Shown here piece after piece: positions 1 to 8,589 of a stretch of 64,000 nucleotides of DNA. The notes beneath the pieces are model-generated. The model searched no databases. It was not told the origin of the DNA and saw only the letters and a list, made by a program, of their open reading frames with translations. Within the stretch, counting starts at the first letter, position 1, and every line of letters begins with the position of its first letter. The stretch spans positions 620,001-684,000 of the forward strand of contig NZ_RBWV01000010.1 in the NCBI RefSeq assembly GCF_003634695.1. Direction: 5' to 3'. The DNA is from Motilibacter peucedani. Its GTDB lineage: Bacteria > Actinomycetota > Actinomycetes > Motilibacterales > Motilibacteraceae. The translations under genes were made by a program, and so were the position numbers.

Positions 1-2
1 TC

Positions 3-1214
3 GCCCGGCGGCTGCGGATCATCAGCGAGCGCGAGCTCGAGACGCGCGTGGCCCGGACCCTCACCACGCTCGAGCACATGGAGCGCCACACGCCCAGCGG
101 GCAGTTCTACAACTGGTACGACCAGCGCAGCGGCGCGAAGCTCACCGTCTGGCCGCCGACGGGGGAACCGCTGACCCCGATCCTGTCCTCCGTCGACAAC
201 GGCTGGCTGGCGGCCGGGCTGCGGGTCGTCAAGGGCTACGTGCGCCCGCTCGCCGCCCGGGCCGACGCGCTCTACCGCAGCATGGACTTCGGCTTCTACT
301 ACCAGCCCGACGTCAACCGGATCCTGTTCAACTACGCCCCGAGCGAGGGCACCGGACCCTGCTGCTACGACACGGTGGTCAGCGAGAGCCGGATCGCGAG
401 CTACATCGGCATCGCCAACGGCCAGCTCCCGCAGAAGGAGTACTTCGGCACCTGGCGCACGTTCCCGGCGGGCTGCGACTACTCCTTCCAGGAGCAGCGG
501 CCGGTCGGCGTCACGCGGACCTACCTCGGCGTACCGGTCTTCGAAGGCGCCTACACCTACGCCGGCCGAGGGATCGTCCCCAGCTGGGGCGGCAGCGCCT
601 TCGAGGCGCTGATGCCCTCGCTGTTCGTGCCCGAGGAGAAGTGGGGCCGCCAGAGCTGGGCGCAGAACCTGCCCAACACCGTCGCCGCGCAGGAGCACCA
701 CGGCCTGGTCGAGGCCGGCTACGGCTACTGGGGCTTCTCGCCCTCGGACGACCCGGCCGGCGGCTACCAGGCCTACGGCGTCGACGGCGCCGGCATGCAG
801 CCCGACGGCTACCCCTCGAACGACGACCACACGCTCGTCGACGGCGGGTACGCCGGCTGCCCCGGCCGCCCCGCACTGCCGGCACCAGCGCCCTCCGCCT
901 ACACCCACGGCGTCGTCACGCCGCACGCGTCGTTCCTCGGGCTGCGCTTCGACCGGGCCGGCGTGCTCGACAACCTGGCGAAGCTGCGCCGCGACTTCCC
1001 GGTCTACTCGCGCTGGGGGTTCGCGGACTCGGTCGACGTGCAGACGGGCACGGTGGCGGCCGGCTGGCTCTCCCTCGACCAGGGCATCGTGATGGCCGCC
1101 ATCGGCAACGAGCTCGGCAACGACGTGCTCCGCCGCGCGTTCGGCGGGCCCGACATGACCTCGCGCGTGAAGCCGGTGCTCGCGATGGAGCAGTTCGGCA
1201 TCCCGCGGCGGTGA
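3..1214 (+). CDS. Glucoamylase-like (PF10091/DUF3131-type) protein, 5' truncated by the window edge
   Basis: The reading frame is open from base 3, so the gene begins upstream and only its C-terminal part (about 400 residues) is seen; an internal GTG at 48 is probably not the start. Motifs typical of the bacterial glycoamylase-like domain are present: FYNWYD near the left edge, a WGFSPSDDP segment followed by YQAYGVDG, a THGVVTPHASFLGL segment, and LSLDQGIVMAAIGN near the end. The family belongs to the (alpha/alpha)6-barrel proteins thought to act on glucans, and many members are exported. Export cannot be judged because the N-terminus is missing. The substrate is unknown. It ends 42 nt before the next gene, which has its own promoter. 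Confidence 0.75.
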   Translation, partial: ARRLRIISERELETRVARTLTTLEHMERHTPSGQFYNWYDQRSGAKLTVWPPTGEPLTPILSSVDNGWLAAGLRVVKGYVRPLAARADALYRSMDFGFYYQPDVNRILFNYAPSEGTGPCCYDTVVSESRIASYIGIANGQLPQKEYFGTWRTFPAGCDYSFQEQRPVGVTRTYLGVPVFEGAYTYAGRGIVPSWGGSAFEALMPSLFVPEEKWGRQSWAQNLPNTVAAQEHHGLVEAGYGYWGFSPSDDPAGGYQAYGVDGAGMQPDGYPSNDDHTLVDGGYAGCPGRPALPAPAPSAYTHGVVTPHASFLGLRFDRAGVLDNLAKLRRDFPVYSRWGFADSVDVQTGTVAAGWLSLDQGIVMAAIGNELGNDVLRRAFGGPDMTSRVKPVLAMEQFGIPRR

Positions 1215-1221
1215 CGGTTGT

Positions 1222-1247
1222 GGTTGCACAGAGTGTGCTTGGGGTAA
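1222..1247 (+). promoter_or_regulatory. Sigma-B/sigma-F-like promoter
   Basis: GGTTG at 1222-1226 and GGGTAA at 1242-1247 are separated by 15 nt, close to the actinobacterial stress-sigma consensus (GNNT, 14-16 nt, GGGTA). The GTG start at 1257 lies 9 nt after the -10 element with no Shine-Dalgarno sequence between, so the transcript would be leaderless or nearly so. It precedes an RsbU/RsbW-like regulator, which fits autoregulation by a stress sigma factor. This is a sequence match only. Confidence 0.45.
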
Positions 1248-1256
1248 CACAGCGGG

Positions 1257-2876
1257 GTGACCACGACCGACGAGGCCGCTCGGCTGAAGGCGCTCGCCGA
1301 CTACGTCGACCTCGAGGCGCCCGCGGCCCCGGAGCTGGAGGCGGTGGTGCGCCTCGCGGCCGCGGTGTCCGGTGCCCCGATGGCGACCGTCAACCTCATC
1401 GACGAGCACCTCCAGCGCCAGCTGGTCACCCACGGCTTCCCCCGCGAGGACTGCTCCCGCGAGGACTCGATGTGCTTCACGACCCTGCGCATCGGCCGCT
1501 TCGTCAACACCGCCGACGCCTCGCAGGACGCGCGCTTCGCCAGCGGCCCGTTCGTCGACGGCCGCCTCGGGCAGGTGCGTGGCTACGCGGCGGCGCCGCT
1601 CGAGACCCCCGAGGGCCACCTGCTCGGGACCTTGTGCGCGTTCGGCCCCGAACCGCGTGAGCTGGACCAGGCGCAGGCCGCCGCGCTGCAGGACCTCGCC
1701 CAGGTCGTCGTCGCGCTGTTCGACCGCGAGCGCCAGGCGCGGGCAGCGGCCCAGCTCACCGCACGGGTCGAGCAGGCGCGCTACACCGCTGAGGCGTCGC
1801 GCGCGCTGCAGGAGACGTTGCTGCCCCAGCAGGTCAGCGGCACCGACCGGGTCGTCGTCGCGACCCGCTACATGCCGGGCACCGACGGCGCGGAGGTCGG
1901 CGGCGACTGGTACGACGTGGTGCGTACCCCCGACTCCGTCGTCCTGGTCATCGGCGACGTCCAGGGGCACAGCTCGCGCGCCGCGGCGCTCATGGGCCAG
2001 GTGCGCACCGCGGTGCGCGCCTACGTCAGCGAGGGCCACTCGCCCGACGCCGCGCTCGAGCGCACGAACGCGCTGATGGTCGCCCTCGGCACCGAGCTGT
2101 TCGCGACCTGCGCACTCGTCGCGCTCGACGAGGCGACCGGCTGGGTGACGGCCGCGAGCGCGGGCCACCCCGAGCCCCTGGCGCTGCGCAGCGACGGCCG
2201 CGTCGGCGCGCTGGAGGTCGAGCCGGGGCCGCCGCTCGGCGTCGCGCCCGACGCCGCGTTCCCGGCCAGTCGGCACCGCTTCACCACGCGTACGCGCCTG
2301 GTCCTCTACACCGACGGCGTCGTGGAGTCGCGCCGCTCCGACGCCGACGGGGCGGCGCTGCTCGAGGCGCGGCTGCGCCGCTCGGGGGCGGCGGGCCCTG
2401 AGGAGGTCGCCGACGCGCTCGTCGGACCCGTCGCCGCAGGGCTCAGCGACGACGCGGCGCTGCTGGTCGTCGACTACGCGGGCGTCCCCTCGCAGGTCAA
2501 GGAGGCGCACCTCGAGCTGGCGCCCGACATGCGCTCGGTGGGTGAGGCGCGCGACTACCTCCGCACCACCCTCGACGCGTGGGAGATCCCGCAGGACGTG
2601 GAGGACTCCGCTGAGCTCATCGTCAGCGAGCTGGTGACCAACGCGCTGCTCCATACAGGAGCGCCGGCGGTGCTGGTGCTGCGCTACGACACCGGCGGAG
2701 AGCTGCTCGCCCTCGGGGTGGAGGACACCTCCACCCGGCACCCGCAGCCGCGCGAGCTCAGCGACGACTCGCTGACCGGGCGCGGGATGTTCATCGTCGA
2801 AGCCCTCGCCGAGCGCTGGTGGGTCGCGCCCGCCGGCGACGGCAAGACCGTCTGGGCCGACCTCGCGGTCGTGTGA
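1257..2876 (+). CDS. GAF - PP2C (SpoIIE/RsbU-like) - HATPase (RsbW-like) regulator
   Basis: 539 residues with three modules. Residues about 30-160 are a GAF sensor domain, about 190-390 a SpoIIE/PP2C-type serine phosphatase (VGGDWYDVV, VIGDVQGHS, LYTDGVVE motifs), and about 415-539 a GHKL ATPase of the anti-sigma kinase type (N box ELVTNALLHT, G box near SLTGRGMFI). Phosphatase and kinase modules of the partner-switching type are therefore fused in one protein, likely acting on a STAS anti-sigma antagonist, with the GAF domain sensing a small ligand or redox state. No STAS or sigma gene lies nearby, so the partners are elsewhere. The GTG start agrees with the GGGTAA promoter element just upstream. 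Confidence 0.85.
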   Translation: MTTTDEAARLKALADYVDLEAPAAPELEAVVRLAAAVSGAPMATVNLIDEHLQRQLVTHGFPREDCSREDSMCFTTLRIGRFVNTADASQDARFASGPFVDGRLGQVRGYAAAPLETPEGHLLGTLCAFGPEPRELDQAQAAALQDLAQVVVALFDRERQARAAAQLTARVEQARYTAEASRALQETLLPQQVSGTDRVVVATRYMPGTDGAEVGGDWYDVVRTPDSVVLVIGDVQGHSSRAAALMGQVRTAVRAYVSEGHSPDAALERTNALMVALGTELFATCALVALDEATGWVTAASAGHPEPLALRSDGRVGALEVEPGPPLGVAPDAAFPASRHRFTTRTRLVLYTDGVVESRRSDADGAALLEARLRRSGAAGPEEVADALVGPVAAGLSDDAALLVVDYAGVPSQVKEAHLELAPDMRSVGEARDYLRTTLDAWEIPQDVEDSAELIVSELVTNALLHTGAPAVLVLRYDTGGELLALGVEDTSTRHPQPRELSDDSLTGRGMFIVEALAERWWVAPAGDGKTVWADLAVV

Positions 2877-2989
2877 CCGCCAGGTGACGGGCGGGTGGCG
2901 GGCGGCGTTGCCGGGCGTCGGACCGACCGCGTAGGGTCCGCAGGACACTCGGTGGCGACACTGCGTCTTGCGCAGGGAGGTGGGGCGTC

Positions 2990-3925
2990 GTGGCACGGCT
3001 CCGGCACGAGCAGCCCTCGCTGCTGCCCGGCGGCGACGAGGCCCTGCTCGACCTGCGCACCGCGCGCCCCGGCTCGACCGGCCCGCGACCCCGCAAGGAG
3101 CGGGCGGCGATCCCGACGTTCCCGGACCCGCCGCCGCTGGCCTCCCACGGCCCGGCGAAGGTGATCTCGATGTGCAACCAGAAGGGCGGGGTCGGCAAGA
3201 CGACCTCGACCATCAACCTGGGCGCCGCACTGGCCGAGCTCGGGCGCAAGGTGCTGCTCGTCGACTTCGACCCGCAGGGCGCGCTGACCGTCGGGCTCGG
3301 CGTCGACGCCTACGACCTCGACCGCTCGGTCAACGACGTGCTGCTCGACCGCTCGGTGACCATCGAGGACGTCCTGGTCAAGACCAACGTGCCGCTGCTG
3401 CACCTCGTGCCGGCCAACATCGACCTGTCCGGTGCCGAGGTGGCCCTGGTGACCGAGGTCGGCCGCGAGCAGGTCCTCGCCAACGCGATCGACGAGGTCG
3501 TCGACGACTACGACGTCGTGCTCATCGACTGCCAGCCCTCGCTCGGCCTGCTCACCGTCAACGCGCTGACCGCCAGCGACAGCGTGATGATCCCGCTCGA
3601 GTGCGAGTACTTCGCGCTGCGCGGCGTGGCGCTGCTCGTCGAGACCGTGACCAAGGTGCGCGACCGGCTCAACCCCGACCTCGAGATCGAGGGCATCCTC
3701 GCGACGATGTACGACGCGCGCACCACCCACAGCCGCGAGGTGCTGGCGCGGCTGGTCGAGGCGTTCGGCGAGAAGGTGTTCCAGACGGTCATCACCCGCA
3801 CCGTCCGCTTCCCCGAGACCACCGTCGCGGGCGAGCCCATCACCTCCTACGCGTCGACCTCGGCCGGCGCCGAGGCCTACCGCCAGCTCGCCCGCGAGAT
3901 GATCAGCCGGTGGCCGACCGGGTGA
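2990..3925 (+). CDS. parA: ParA/Soj-family ATPase of the scpAB locus
   Basis: 311 residues. After a basic, proline-rich N-terminal stretch of about 55 residues comes a deviant Walker A motif, KGGVGKTT (residues 65-72), then LLVDFDPQG (A') and VLIDCQPSLG (Walker B region). The family forms ATP-dependent dimers that bind DNA nonspecifically. No parB is adjacent; this orphan ParA next to scpA-scpB-rluB matches the order Rv1708-Rv1711 in M. tuberculosis (from memory), which suggests a role with the SMC-ScpAB complex rather than classic partitioning. The GTG at 2990 is the first start in frame with a plausible N-terminus. Its end overlaps scpA, implying translational coupling. Confidence 0.85.
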   Translation: MARLRHEQPSLLPGGDEALLDLRTARPGSTGPRPRKERAAIPTFPDPPPLASHGPAKVISMCNQKGGVGKTTSTINLGAALAELGRKVLLVDFDPQGALTVGLGVDAYDLDRSVNDVLLDRSVTIEDVLVKTNVPLLHLVPANIDLSGAEVALVTEVGREQVLANAIDEVVDDYDVVLIDCQPSLGLLTVNALTASDSVMIPLECEYFALRGVALLVETVTKVRDRLNPDLEIEGILATMYDARTTHSREVLARLVEAFGEKVFQTVITRTVRFPETTVAGEPITSYASTSAGAEAYRQLAREMISRWPTG

Positions 3926-4743
3926 CGGCCGAGGCACCTGCGCCCCCCGGCCCGTTCTCCGTCCGCCTGGAGAACTTCGAGGGGCCCTTCGACCTGCTGC
4001 TGCAGCTGATCAGCAAGCACCAGCTCGACGTCACCGAGGTCGCGATCTCGAAGGTCACCGACGACTTCATCGCCCACATCCGCGCGCTCGGTCCCGGCTG
4101 GGACCTCGACCAGGCCTCGGAGTTCCTCCTCGTCGCAGCGACGCTGCTCGACCTCAAGGCCGCCCGGCTGCTGCCCAGCGCAGAGGTCGAGGACGAGGAG
4201 GACCTCGCGCTGCTCGAGGCGCGCGACCTGCTCTTCGCCCGGCTGCTGCAGTACCGCGCCTACAAGGAGGTCGCCGGCGAGCTCGCACGGCGCATGGCGG
4301 CCGAGTCGCTGATGCACCCCCGCAGCGTCTCGCTCGAGCCGGCGTTCGCCGGGCTGCTGCCCGAGGTGGTGCTCGGGCTCGGGCCCGAGGCGTTCGCCGC
4401 GCTGGCCGCCCGCGCCCTCGCGCCCAAGCCGGTGCCGACGGTCGGCGTCGCCCACGTGCACGCGCCGATGGTCAGCGTGCGCGAGCAGGCCGAGATCATC
4501 GTCGAGCGCGTGCGCGCCGCCGGGTCGCTGACCTTCCGCGCGCTGGTCGGCGACACCGACGAGACCCTGGTCGTCGTCGGCCGCTTCCTCGCCCTGCTCG
4601 AGCTCTTCCGCGACGGCAGCGTCGCCTTCGAGCAGGTCAGCGCGCTCGGCGAGCTGCACGTGCGCTGGACCGGGGGAGCGGCGCCCGTCGCGGTCGCCGG
4701 GTCCGACTTCGACGAACCGCCCGCACCGGAGGACCCCGCATGA
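3922..4743 (+). CDS. scpA: Segregation and condensation protein A
   Basis: 273 residues, normal length for ScpA, the kleisin that bridges the two SMC heads with ScpB in chromosome condensation. The N-terminal signature FEGPFDLLLQLISKHQLDVTEV is split here as FEGPFDLLL and ISKHQLDVTEV; the C-terminal winged-helix part follows the EQAEII segment. I chose the GTG at 3922, which gives the 4-bp GTGA overlap with parA that recurs across this window. A GTG at 3910 in the same frame would add four residues (VADR) and is the alternative. It overlaps scpB by ATGA at its end. Confidence 0.9.
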   Translation: MTAEAPAPPGPFSVRLENFEGPFDLLLQLISKHQLDVTEVAISKVTDDFIAHIRALGPGWDLDQASEFLLVAATLLDLKAARLLPSAEVEDEEDLALLEARDLLFARLLQYRAYKEVAGELARRMAAESLMHPRSVSLEPAFAGLLPEVVLGLGPEAFAALAARALAPKPVPTVGVAHVHAPMVSVREQAEIIVERVRAAGSLTFRALVGDTDETLVVVGRFLALLELFRDGSVAFEQVSALGELHVRWTGGAAPVAVAGSDFDEPPAPEDPA

Positions 4744-5348
4744 CCGAGACGCACACCGAGCCTGCGGCCGAGGCTCAGGCTGGACTCGAGGTCGAGACCC
4801 AGCTGGCCGCGCTGCCCGCCGTGCCGCTGCGCCCGGCGCTCGAGGCGGTGCTCCTCGTCGCCGACGAGCCGGTGGCGGCGACCGTGCTGGCCCAGCTGGT
4901 CGAGGCGCCCACCGCCGAGGTCGAGGCGGCGCTCCACGAGCTCGCAGCCGACTACGTCGAGCAGGGCCGCGGCTTCGAGCTGCGCGACGTCGCCGGCGGC
5001 TGGCGGTTCTACACCTCGCCGGCCTGCGCCGCCGTGGTCGAGCGCTACGTGCTCGACGGCCAGCAGGCCCGCCTCACGCAGGCAGCGATGGAGACGCTCT
5101 CGGTCGTCGCCTACCGCCAGCCGGTCACCCGCGGGCGGGTGTCCGCGGTCCGCGGCGTGAACTGCGACGGCGTGATGCGTACCCTCGTAGCGCGCGGGCT
5201 GGTCGAGGAGGCCGGCTCGGAGGACTCCGGAGCGACGCTCTACCGGACCACAACGTACTTCCTCGAGCGGCTGGGCCTCCAGTCGCTCGACGACCTGCCG
5301 CCGCTCGCGCCCTACTTGCCTGAGCTCGACGCGTTCGACGAAGGCTGA
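4740..5348 (+). CDS. scpB: Segregation and condensation protein B
   Basis: 202 residues. ScpB is the dimeric tandem winged-helix partner of ScpA in the SMC complex. Diagnostic segments are LEAVLLVADEPV near residue 38, FELRDVAGGWRFYTSP near residue 80 and LSVVAYRQPVTRGRVSAVRGVN near residue 120, shown here only as landmarks. The ATG at 4740 overlaps the scpA stop by 4 bp (ATGA). The ScpB signature starts after an acidic N-terminal tail of about 30 residues. The downstream neighbour rluB follows after 23 nt, as in most actinobacteria and firmicutes. Confidence 0.93.
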   Translation: MTETHTEPAAEAQAGLEVETQLAALPAVPLRPALEAVLLVADEPVAATVLAQLVEAPTAEVEAALHELAADYVEQGRGFELRDVAGGWRFYTSPACAAVVERYVLDGQQARLTQAAMETLSVVAYRQPVTRGRVSAVRGVNCDGVMRTLVARGLVEEAGSEDSGATLYRTTTYFLERLGLQSLDDLPPLAPYLPELDAFDEG

Positions 5349-5371
5349 CCCTGAAGCAGAGGTTGAGACAC

Positions 5372-6241
5372 GTGGTGGACAGACGACGCACGAGCCCGGC
5401 GAGCGCCGAGGGCGAGCGCCTGCAGAAGGTCCTGGCAGCCGCCGGGCTGGGCTCGCGGCGTGCCTGCGAGGTGCTGATCGAGCAGGGCCGCGTCGAGGTC
5501 GACGGCGCGCGGGTGCGCGAGCAGGGGATGCGGGTCGACCCGGAGACCGCGGTCATCCTCGTCGACGGCCGGCGCATCAACGCCGCCCCCGGCAAGGAGT
5601 ACCTCGCGCTGCACAAGCCCGAGGGCTTCGTCAGCGCCATGTCCGACCCTGAGGGCCGCCCCACGCTGCTCGACCTCGTCGGCGAGCAGAAGCGGCTCTT
5701 CCACGTCGGCCGGCTCGACATCGGCACCGAGGGCCTGCTGATCATGACCAACGACGGCGACCTCGCCCACATGCTCGCCCACCCGTCGTTCGGCGTGCAG
5801 AAGACCTACCTCGCCGAGGTCCCCGGCCCGGTGCCGCGCGGCATCGGAAAGCGGCTCAAGGAGGGTGTGCAGCTCGACGACGGCGTCGTCAAGGTCGACA
5901 GCTTCCGCCTGGTGACCGCGAGCACGAACCGCGCGATGGTGGAGGTCGTCGTGCACGAGGGCCGCAAGCACGTCGTGCGACGCCTGCTCGAGGCCGTCGA
6001 CCTGCCCGTGCAGCGGCTGATCCGCACGAAGTTCGGGCCGATCTCGCTCGGCGACCAGCGACCCGGCAAGGTGCGCCCGCTCAACCAGAAGGAGATCGGC
6101 GAGCTGTTCGCCGCCGTCGGTGCCGAGCGGAAGCCCGACCCGGACCAAGCGCAGCAGTGGACTGACGAGCCGGCGCTGACCACGACCGTGACGGCTGCCG
6201 ACCTCGGCTACTCGGACTCGCCCGACGACTCCGAGGACTGA
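5372..6241 (+). CDS. rluB: RsuA/RluB-family rRNA pseudouridine synthase
   Basis: 289 residues. An S4 RNA-binding domain (LQKVLAAAGLGSRRACE, residues about 18-60) precedes the catalytic domain; the nucleophilic aspartate is in GRLDIGTEGL (Asp 116). By family and context it isomerises a uridine of large-subunit rRNA (E. coli RluB acts at position 2605), but the exact target is not provable here. I chose GTG 5372 because an AGAGG ribosome-binding site lies at 5358-5362; the frame is open from a TTG at 5363. The C-terminus carries an acidic tail (DSPDDSED). Confidence 0.9.
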   Translation: MVDRRRTSPASAEGERLQKVLAAAGLGSRRACEVLIEQGRVEVDGARVREQGMRVDPETAVILVDGRRINAAPGKEYLALHKPEGFVSAMSDPEGRPTLLDLVGEQKRLFHVGRLDIGTEGLLIMTNDGDLAHMLAHPSFGVQKTYLAEVPGPVPRGIGKRLKEGVQLDDGVVKVDSFRLVTASTNRAMVEVVVHEGRKHVVRRLLEAVDLPVQRLIRTKFGPISLGDQRPGKVRPLNQKEIGELFAAVGAERKPDPDQAQQWTDEPALTTTVTAADLGYSDSPDDSED

Positions 6242-6259
6242 GCTCGCACGACCGCTCGG

Positions 6260-6265
6260 TAGGGT
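6260..6265 (+). promoter_or_regulatory. -10 hexamer for a leaderless aroH transcript
   Basis: TAGGGT lies 7 nt before the GTG start of aroH at 6273, and no Shine-Dalgarno sequence separates them. The same layout recurs before several other genes here. No clear -35 element is visible. Confidence 0.5.
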
Positions 6266-6272
6266 CGTCGTC

Positions 6273-6635
6273 GTGGCAGTCCGTGCGATCCGTGGTGCCG
6301 TGCAGCTCGACGCCGACGAGAGCGAGCACCTGCTCACGTCGGTCGAGGAGCTGCTCGCCGCGATCCTCGAGCAGAACGAGCTCTCCCTCGACGACCTGAT
6401 CAGCGTCATCTTCACCAGCACCCCCGACCTGGTCAGCGAGTTCCCGGCCGTCGCTGCCCGGCGGCTCGGCATGGGCGACGTGCCGCTGATGTGCGCGCAG
6501 GAGCTCGACATCGCCGGCTCCCTGCCTCGGGTCGTGCGGGTCATGGCGCACGTCGAGACGCCGCTGACGCGTCAGCAGGTGCGCCACGTCTACCTGAGGG
6601 GTGCGGTCGCGCTGCGCCGCGACATCGCGCAGTGA
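6273..6635 (+). CDS. aroH: AroH-type chorismate mutase
   Basis: 120 residues, the length of the trimeric AroH class (B. subtilis type), which rearranges chorismate to prephenate for phenylalanine and tyrosine synthesis. The N-terminal VRAIRGA carries the conserved Arg of the active site; FTSTPDL, PLMCAQELDI (active-site Cys/Glu region) and LPRVVRVMAHV (Arg contacting the substrate) follow. It is not the AroQ helical type common in other actinobacteria. It overlaps tyrA by GTGA, so the two consecutive steps are translationally coupled. The start is GTG, probably leaderless. Confidence 0.92.
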   Translation: MAVRAIRGAVQLDADESEHLLTSVEELLAAILEQNELSLDDLISVIFTSTPDLVSEFPAVAARRLGMGDVPLMCAQELDIAGSLPRVVRVMAHVETPLTRQQVRHVYLRGAVALRRDIAQ

Positions 6636-7726
6636 GCGACCCGCACCTGTCCACGGTCCACGTCGCCGGTGCCGGGCTGATCGGCGCCTCCGTCGGCCTG
6701 GCCCTGCGCCGGGCCGGCGTGCACGTCACGCTGAGCGACCGCGACCCGGAGGTCGCGCGGCGGGCCGGGGAGCTCGGAGCGGGGGAGCCGCGTACGCCTG
6801 CCGCCCCCGTCGACGTCTTCGTCGCCGCAGCCCCTCCGCACGCCGTCGCCGACGTGCTCGACGCCGCCGTCCGCGACGGCCTGGCGACCAGCTACACCGA
6901 CGTGGCGGGCGTCAAGGCCGGTCCGCTCGGTGAGCTCGCGCGCCGCCACCCGGGCCTCGACGCGCTGGTCGGCGGGCACCCGATGGCCGGTCGCGAGCGC
7001 AGCGGCCCGGGTGCCGCCCGGATCGACCTGTTCGAGGGCCGGCCGTGGATCCTCACCCCGCTGCCCGCCACGGCGCCCGAGCACCTGGCCCGCGTCGAGG
7101 CGCTCGCGCGGCTGTGCGGCGCCACACCCGTGCGCATGGCGCCCGACGAGCACGACCGCGCGGTGGCGCTGGTGTCCCACGCCCCCCACGTGGTGGCCGC
7201 GCTGGTCGCCGGGCGGCTCGCGGCGGCGGAGCCGGCGGCGGTCGAGGTCGCAGGCACCGGCGTCCGCGACATCACCCGCGTCGCGGAGTCCGACCCCGCG
7301 CCGTGGGTCAGCCTGCTGCGCGAGAACTCCCGCTCGGTCGCCGAGGTGCTGCGCGCGCTTCGCGCCGACCTCGACGCGGCGCTCGACGCCCTCGCCGCAC
7401 TGGCCGCCGACCCCGACGACGTGCACGCGGCCGACGACGTGCGCCGCCTGCTCGCCGCCGGCAACGCCGGGCGCGCCCGCCTGCCCGGCCGCCACGGCGG
7501 GCGCCCGGAGCACCTGGCCGTCGTCCCGGTCGTCGTGCCGGACCGCCCCGGCGAGCTCGCGCGGCTGCTCGCCGCGATCGACACCGCGGGCGTCAACGTC
7601 GAGGACCTCGCGATCGAGCACTCGCTGGGCCAGCCCGCCGGTCTCGCCGAGCTGCTCGTGCGCCCGGAGTCGGCCGACCTGCTGGCCGCGGCGCTGACGG
7701 CCGACGGGTGGTCCGTGCACCGCTGA
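6632..7726 (+). CDS. tyrA: Prephenate dehydrogenase with C-terminal ACT domain
   Basis: 364 residues. The N-terminal Rossmann fold shows [12 protein letters not shown] (residues about 9-20). [10 protein letters not shown] and the [16 protein letters not shown] segment are the substrate-binding and catalytic His regions of TyrA. A C-terminal ACT domain ([11 protein letters not shown] ... [12 protein letters not shown]) suggests feedback by tyrosine. The enzyme oxidatively decarboxylates prephenate to 4-hydroxyphenylpyruvate. The GTG at 6632 overlaps the aroH stop by 4 bp and is preferred over an upstream GTG at 6491 lying inside aroH. Confidence 0.92.
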   Translation: MSDPHLSTVHVAGAGLIGASVGLALRRAGVHVTLSDRDPEVARRAGELGAGEPRTPAAPVDVFVAAAPPHAVADVLDAAVRDGLATSYTDVAGVKAGPLGELARRHPGLDALVGGHPMAGRERSGPGAARIDLFEGRPWILTPLPATAPEHLARVEALARLCGATPVRMAPDEHDRAVALVSHAPHVVAALVAGRLAAAEPAAVEVAGTGVRDITRVAESDPAPWVSLLRENSRSVAEVLRALRADLDAALDALAALAADPDDVHAADDVRRLLAAGNAGRARLPGRHGGRPEHLAVVPVVVPDRPGELARLLAAIDTAGVNVEDLAIEHSLGQPAGLAELLVRPESADLLAAALTADGWSVHR

Positions 7727-7761
7727 GCGCTCGGCCGCGGACGCCGGTGCCCGCCAGCGGC

Positions 7762-7767
7762 TAGTCT
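7762..7767 (+). promoter_or_regulatory. Possible -10 element upstream of cmk
   Basis: TAGTCT is the only good -10-like hexamer in the 143-nt gap before cmk. If used, it gives a leader of about 95 nt with high GC and no recognisable riboswitch. Confidence 0.3.
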
Positions 7768-7869
7768 TGTGCAGGCGGGGACCGCTCCAGCGCGCACGCG
7801 TCGAGCCCTCCCGCCGCCGGCCCGGCGCACTCGCGCCTGCCGGCCCGCGCTACCCCGCCGAGGAGAGCT

Positions 7870-8589
7870 GTGACTCCCGAACCCGTACGCCTCGCGTCGC
7901 TGGTCGTCGCCATCGACGGGTCCTCCGGCTCCGGCAAGTCCTCGGTCTCGCGCCGCGTCGCCGGCGTGCTCGGGCTGGCCTGCCTCGACACCGGGGCGAT
8001 GTACCGCGCCGTCGCCGCCGCCGCGCTCGACCGCGGCATCGACCCGGGCGACGGCGCGGCGGTCGCCGCCCTGGCCCGGGCGGCGCACCTCGAGCAGTCC
8101 ACCGACCCGGCCCACGAGTCGGTCGTCATCGACGGGCTCGACGTCACCGCCGCCATCCGCGAGCCGCGCGTCTCGGCGGTCGTGAGCGAGGTCGCGCGCA
8201 ACCCCGAGGTGCGGGCCGAGCTGGTCGCCCGCCAGCGCGCCGTCGCCGAGGCCGGTGCCGTCGTCATCGAGGGCCGCGACATCACGACGGTGGTCGCGCC
8301 CGACGCGCCGGTGCGCCTGCTGCTCACGGCCGACGCCGAGGCGCGCGTCGCCCGGCGGGCGCAGGAGCTGCACGGCGCGTCCGACGCCGCGGCGCTGGCC
8401 GCGACCCGCGACTCCATCGTCGAGCGCGACGCGCGCGACGCGCAGGTCAACGACTTCTTCACCGCCGCCGACGGTGTCGTCGAGATCGACACCTCTCGCC
8501 TCGGCTTCGACGAGGTCGTCGACGCGGTGCTGCAGGTCGTCGTCGCCCGCGTGCCCGAGGCCGCGGCGGCGCTGGAGGCGGTCCGATGA
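7870..8589 (+). CDS. cmk: Cytidylate kinase
   Basis: 239 residues. Phosphorylates CMP and dCMP with ATP. The P-loop is [10 protein letters not shown] (residues about 17-26), followed by [11 protein letters not shown], the CMP-binding signature of the family, and [15 protein letters not shown] with the conserved Arg-Asp. The GTG at 7870 has an AGGAG site at 7861-7865 with short (4 nt) spacing. It overlaps der by ATGA; cmk-der order is conserved in actinobacteria. Confidence 0.95.
   Translation: MTPEPVRLASLVVAIDGSSGSGKSSVSRRVAGVLGLACLDTGAMYRAVAAAALDRGIDPGDGAAVAALARAAHLEQSTDPAHESVVIDGLDVTAAIREPRVSAVVSEVARNPEVRAELVARQRAVAEAGAVVIEGRDITTVVAPDAPVRLLLTADAEARVARRAQELHGASDAAALAATRDSIVERDARDAQVNDFFTAADGVVEIDTSRLGFDEVVDAVLQVVVARVPEAAAALEAVR

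Noticed and set aside
48-1214. GTG 48 as the real start of the first gene
   Set aside because: The frame is open to base 3 and the residues before it fit the family, so the gene is truncated by the window edge.
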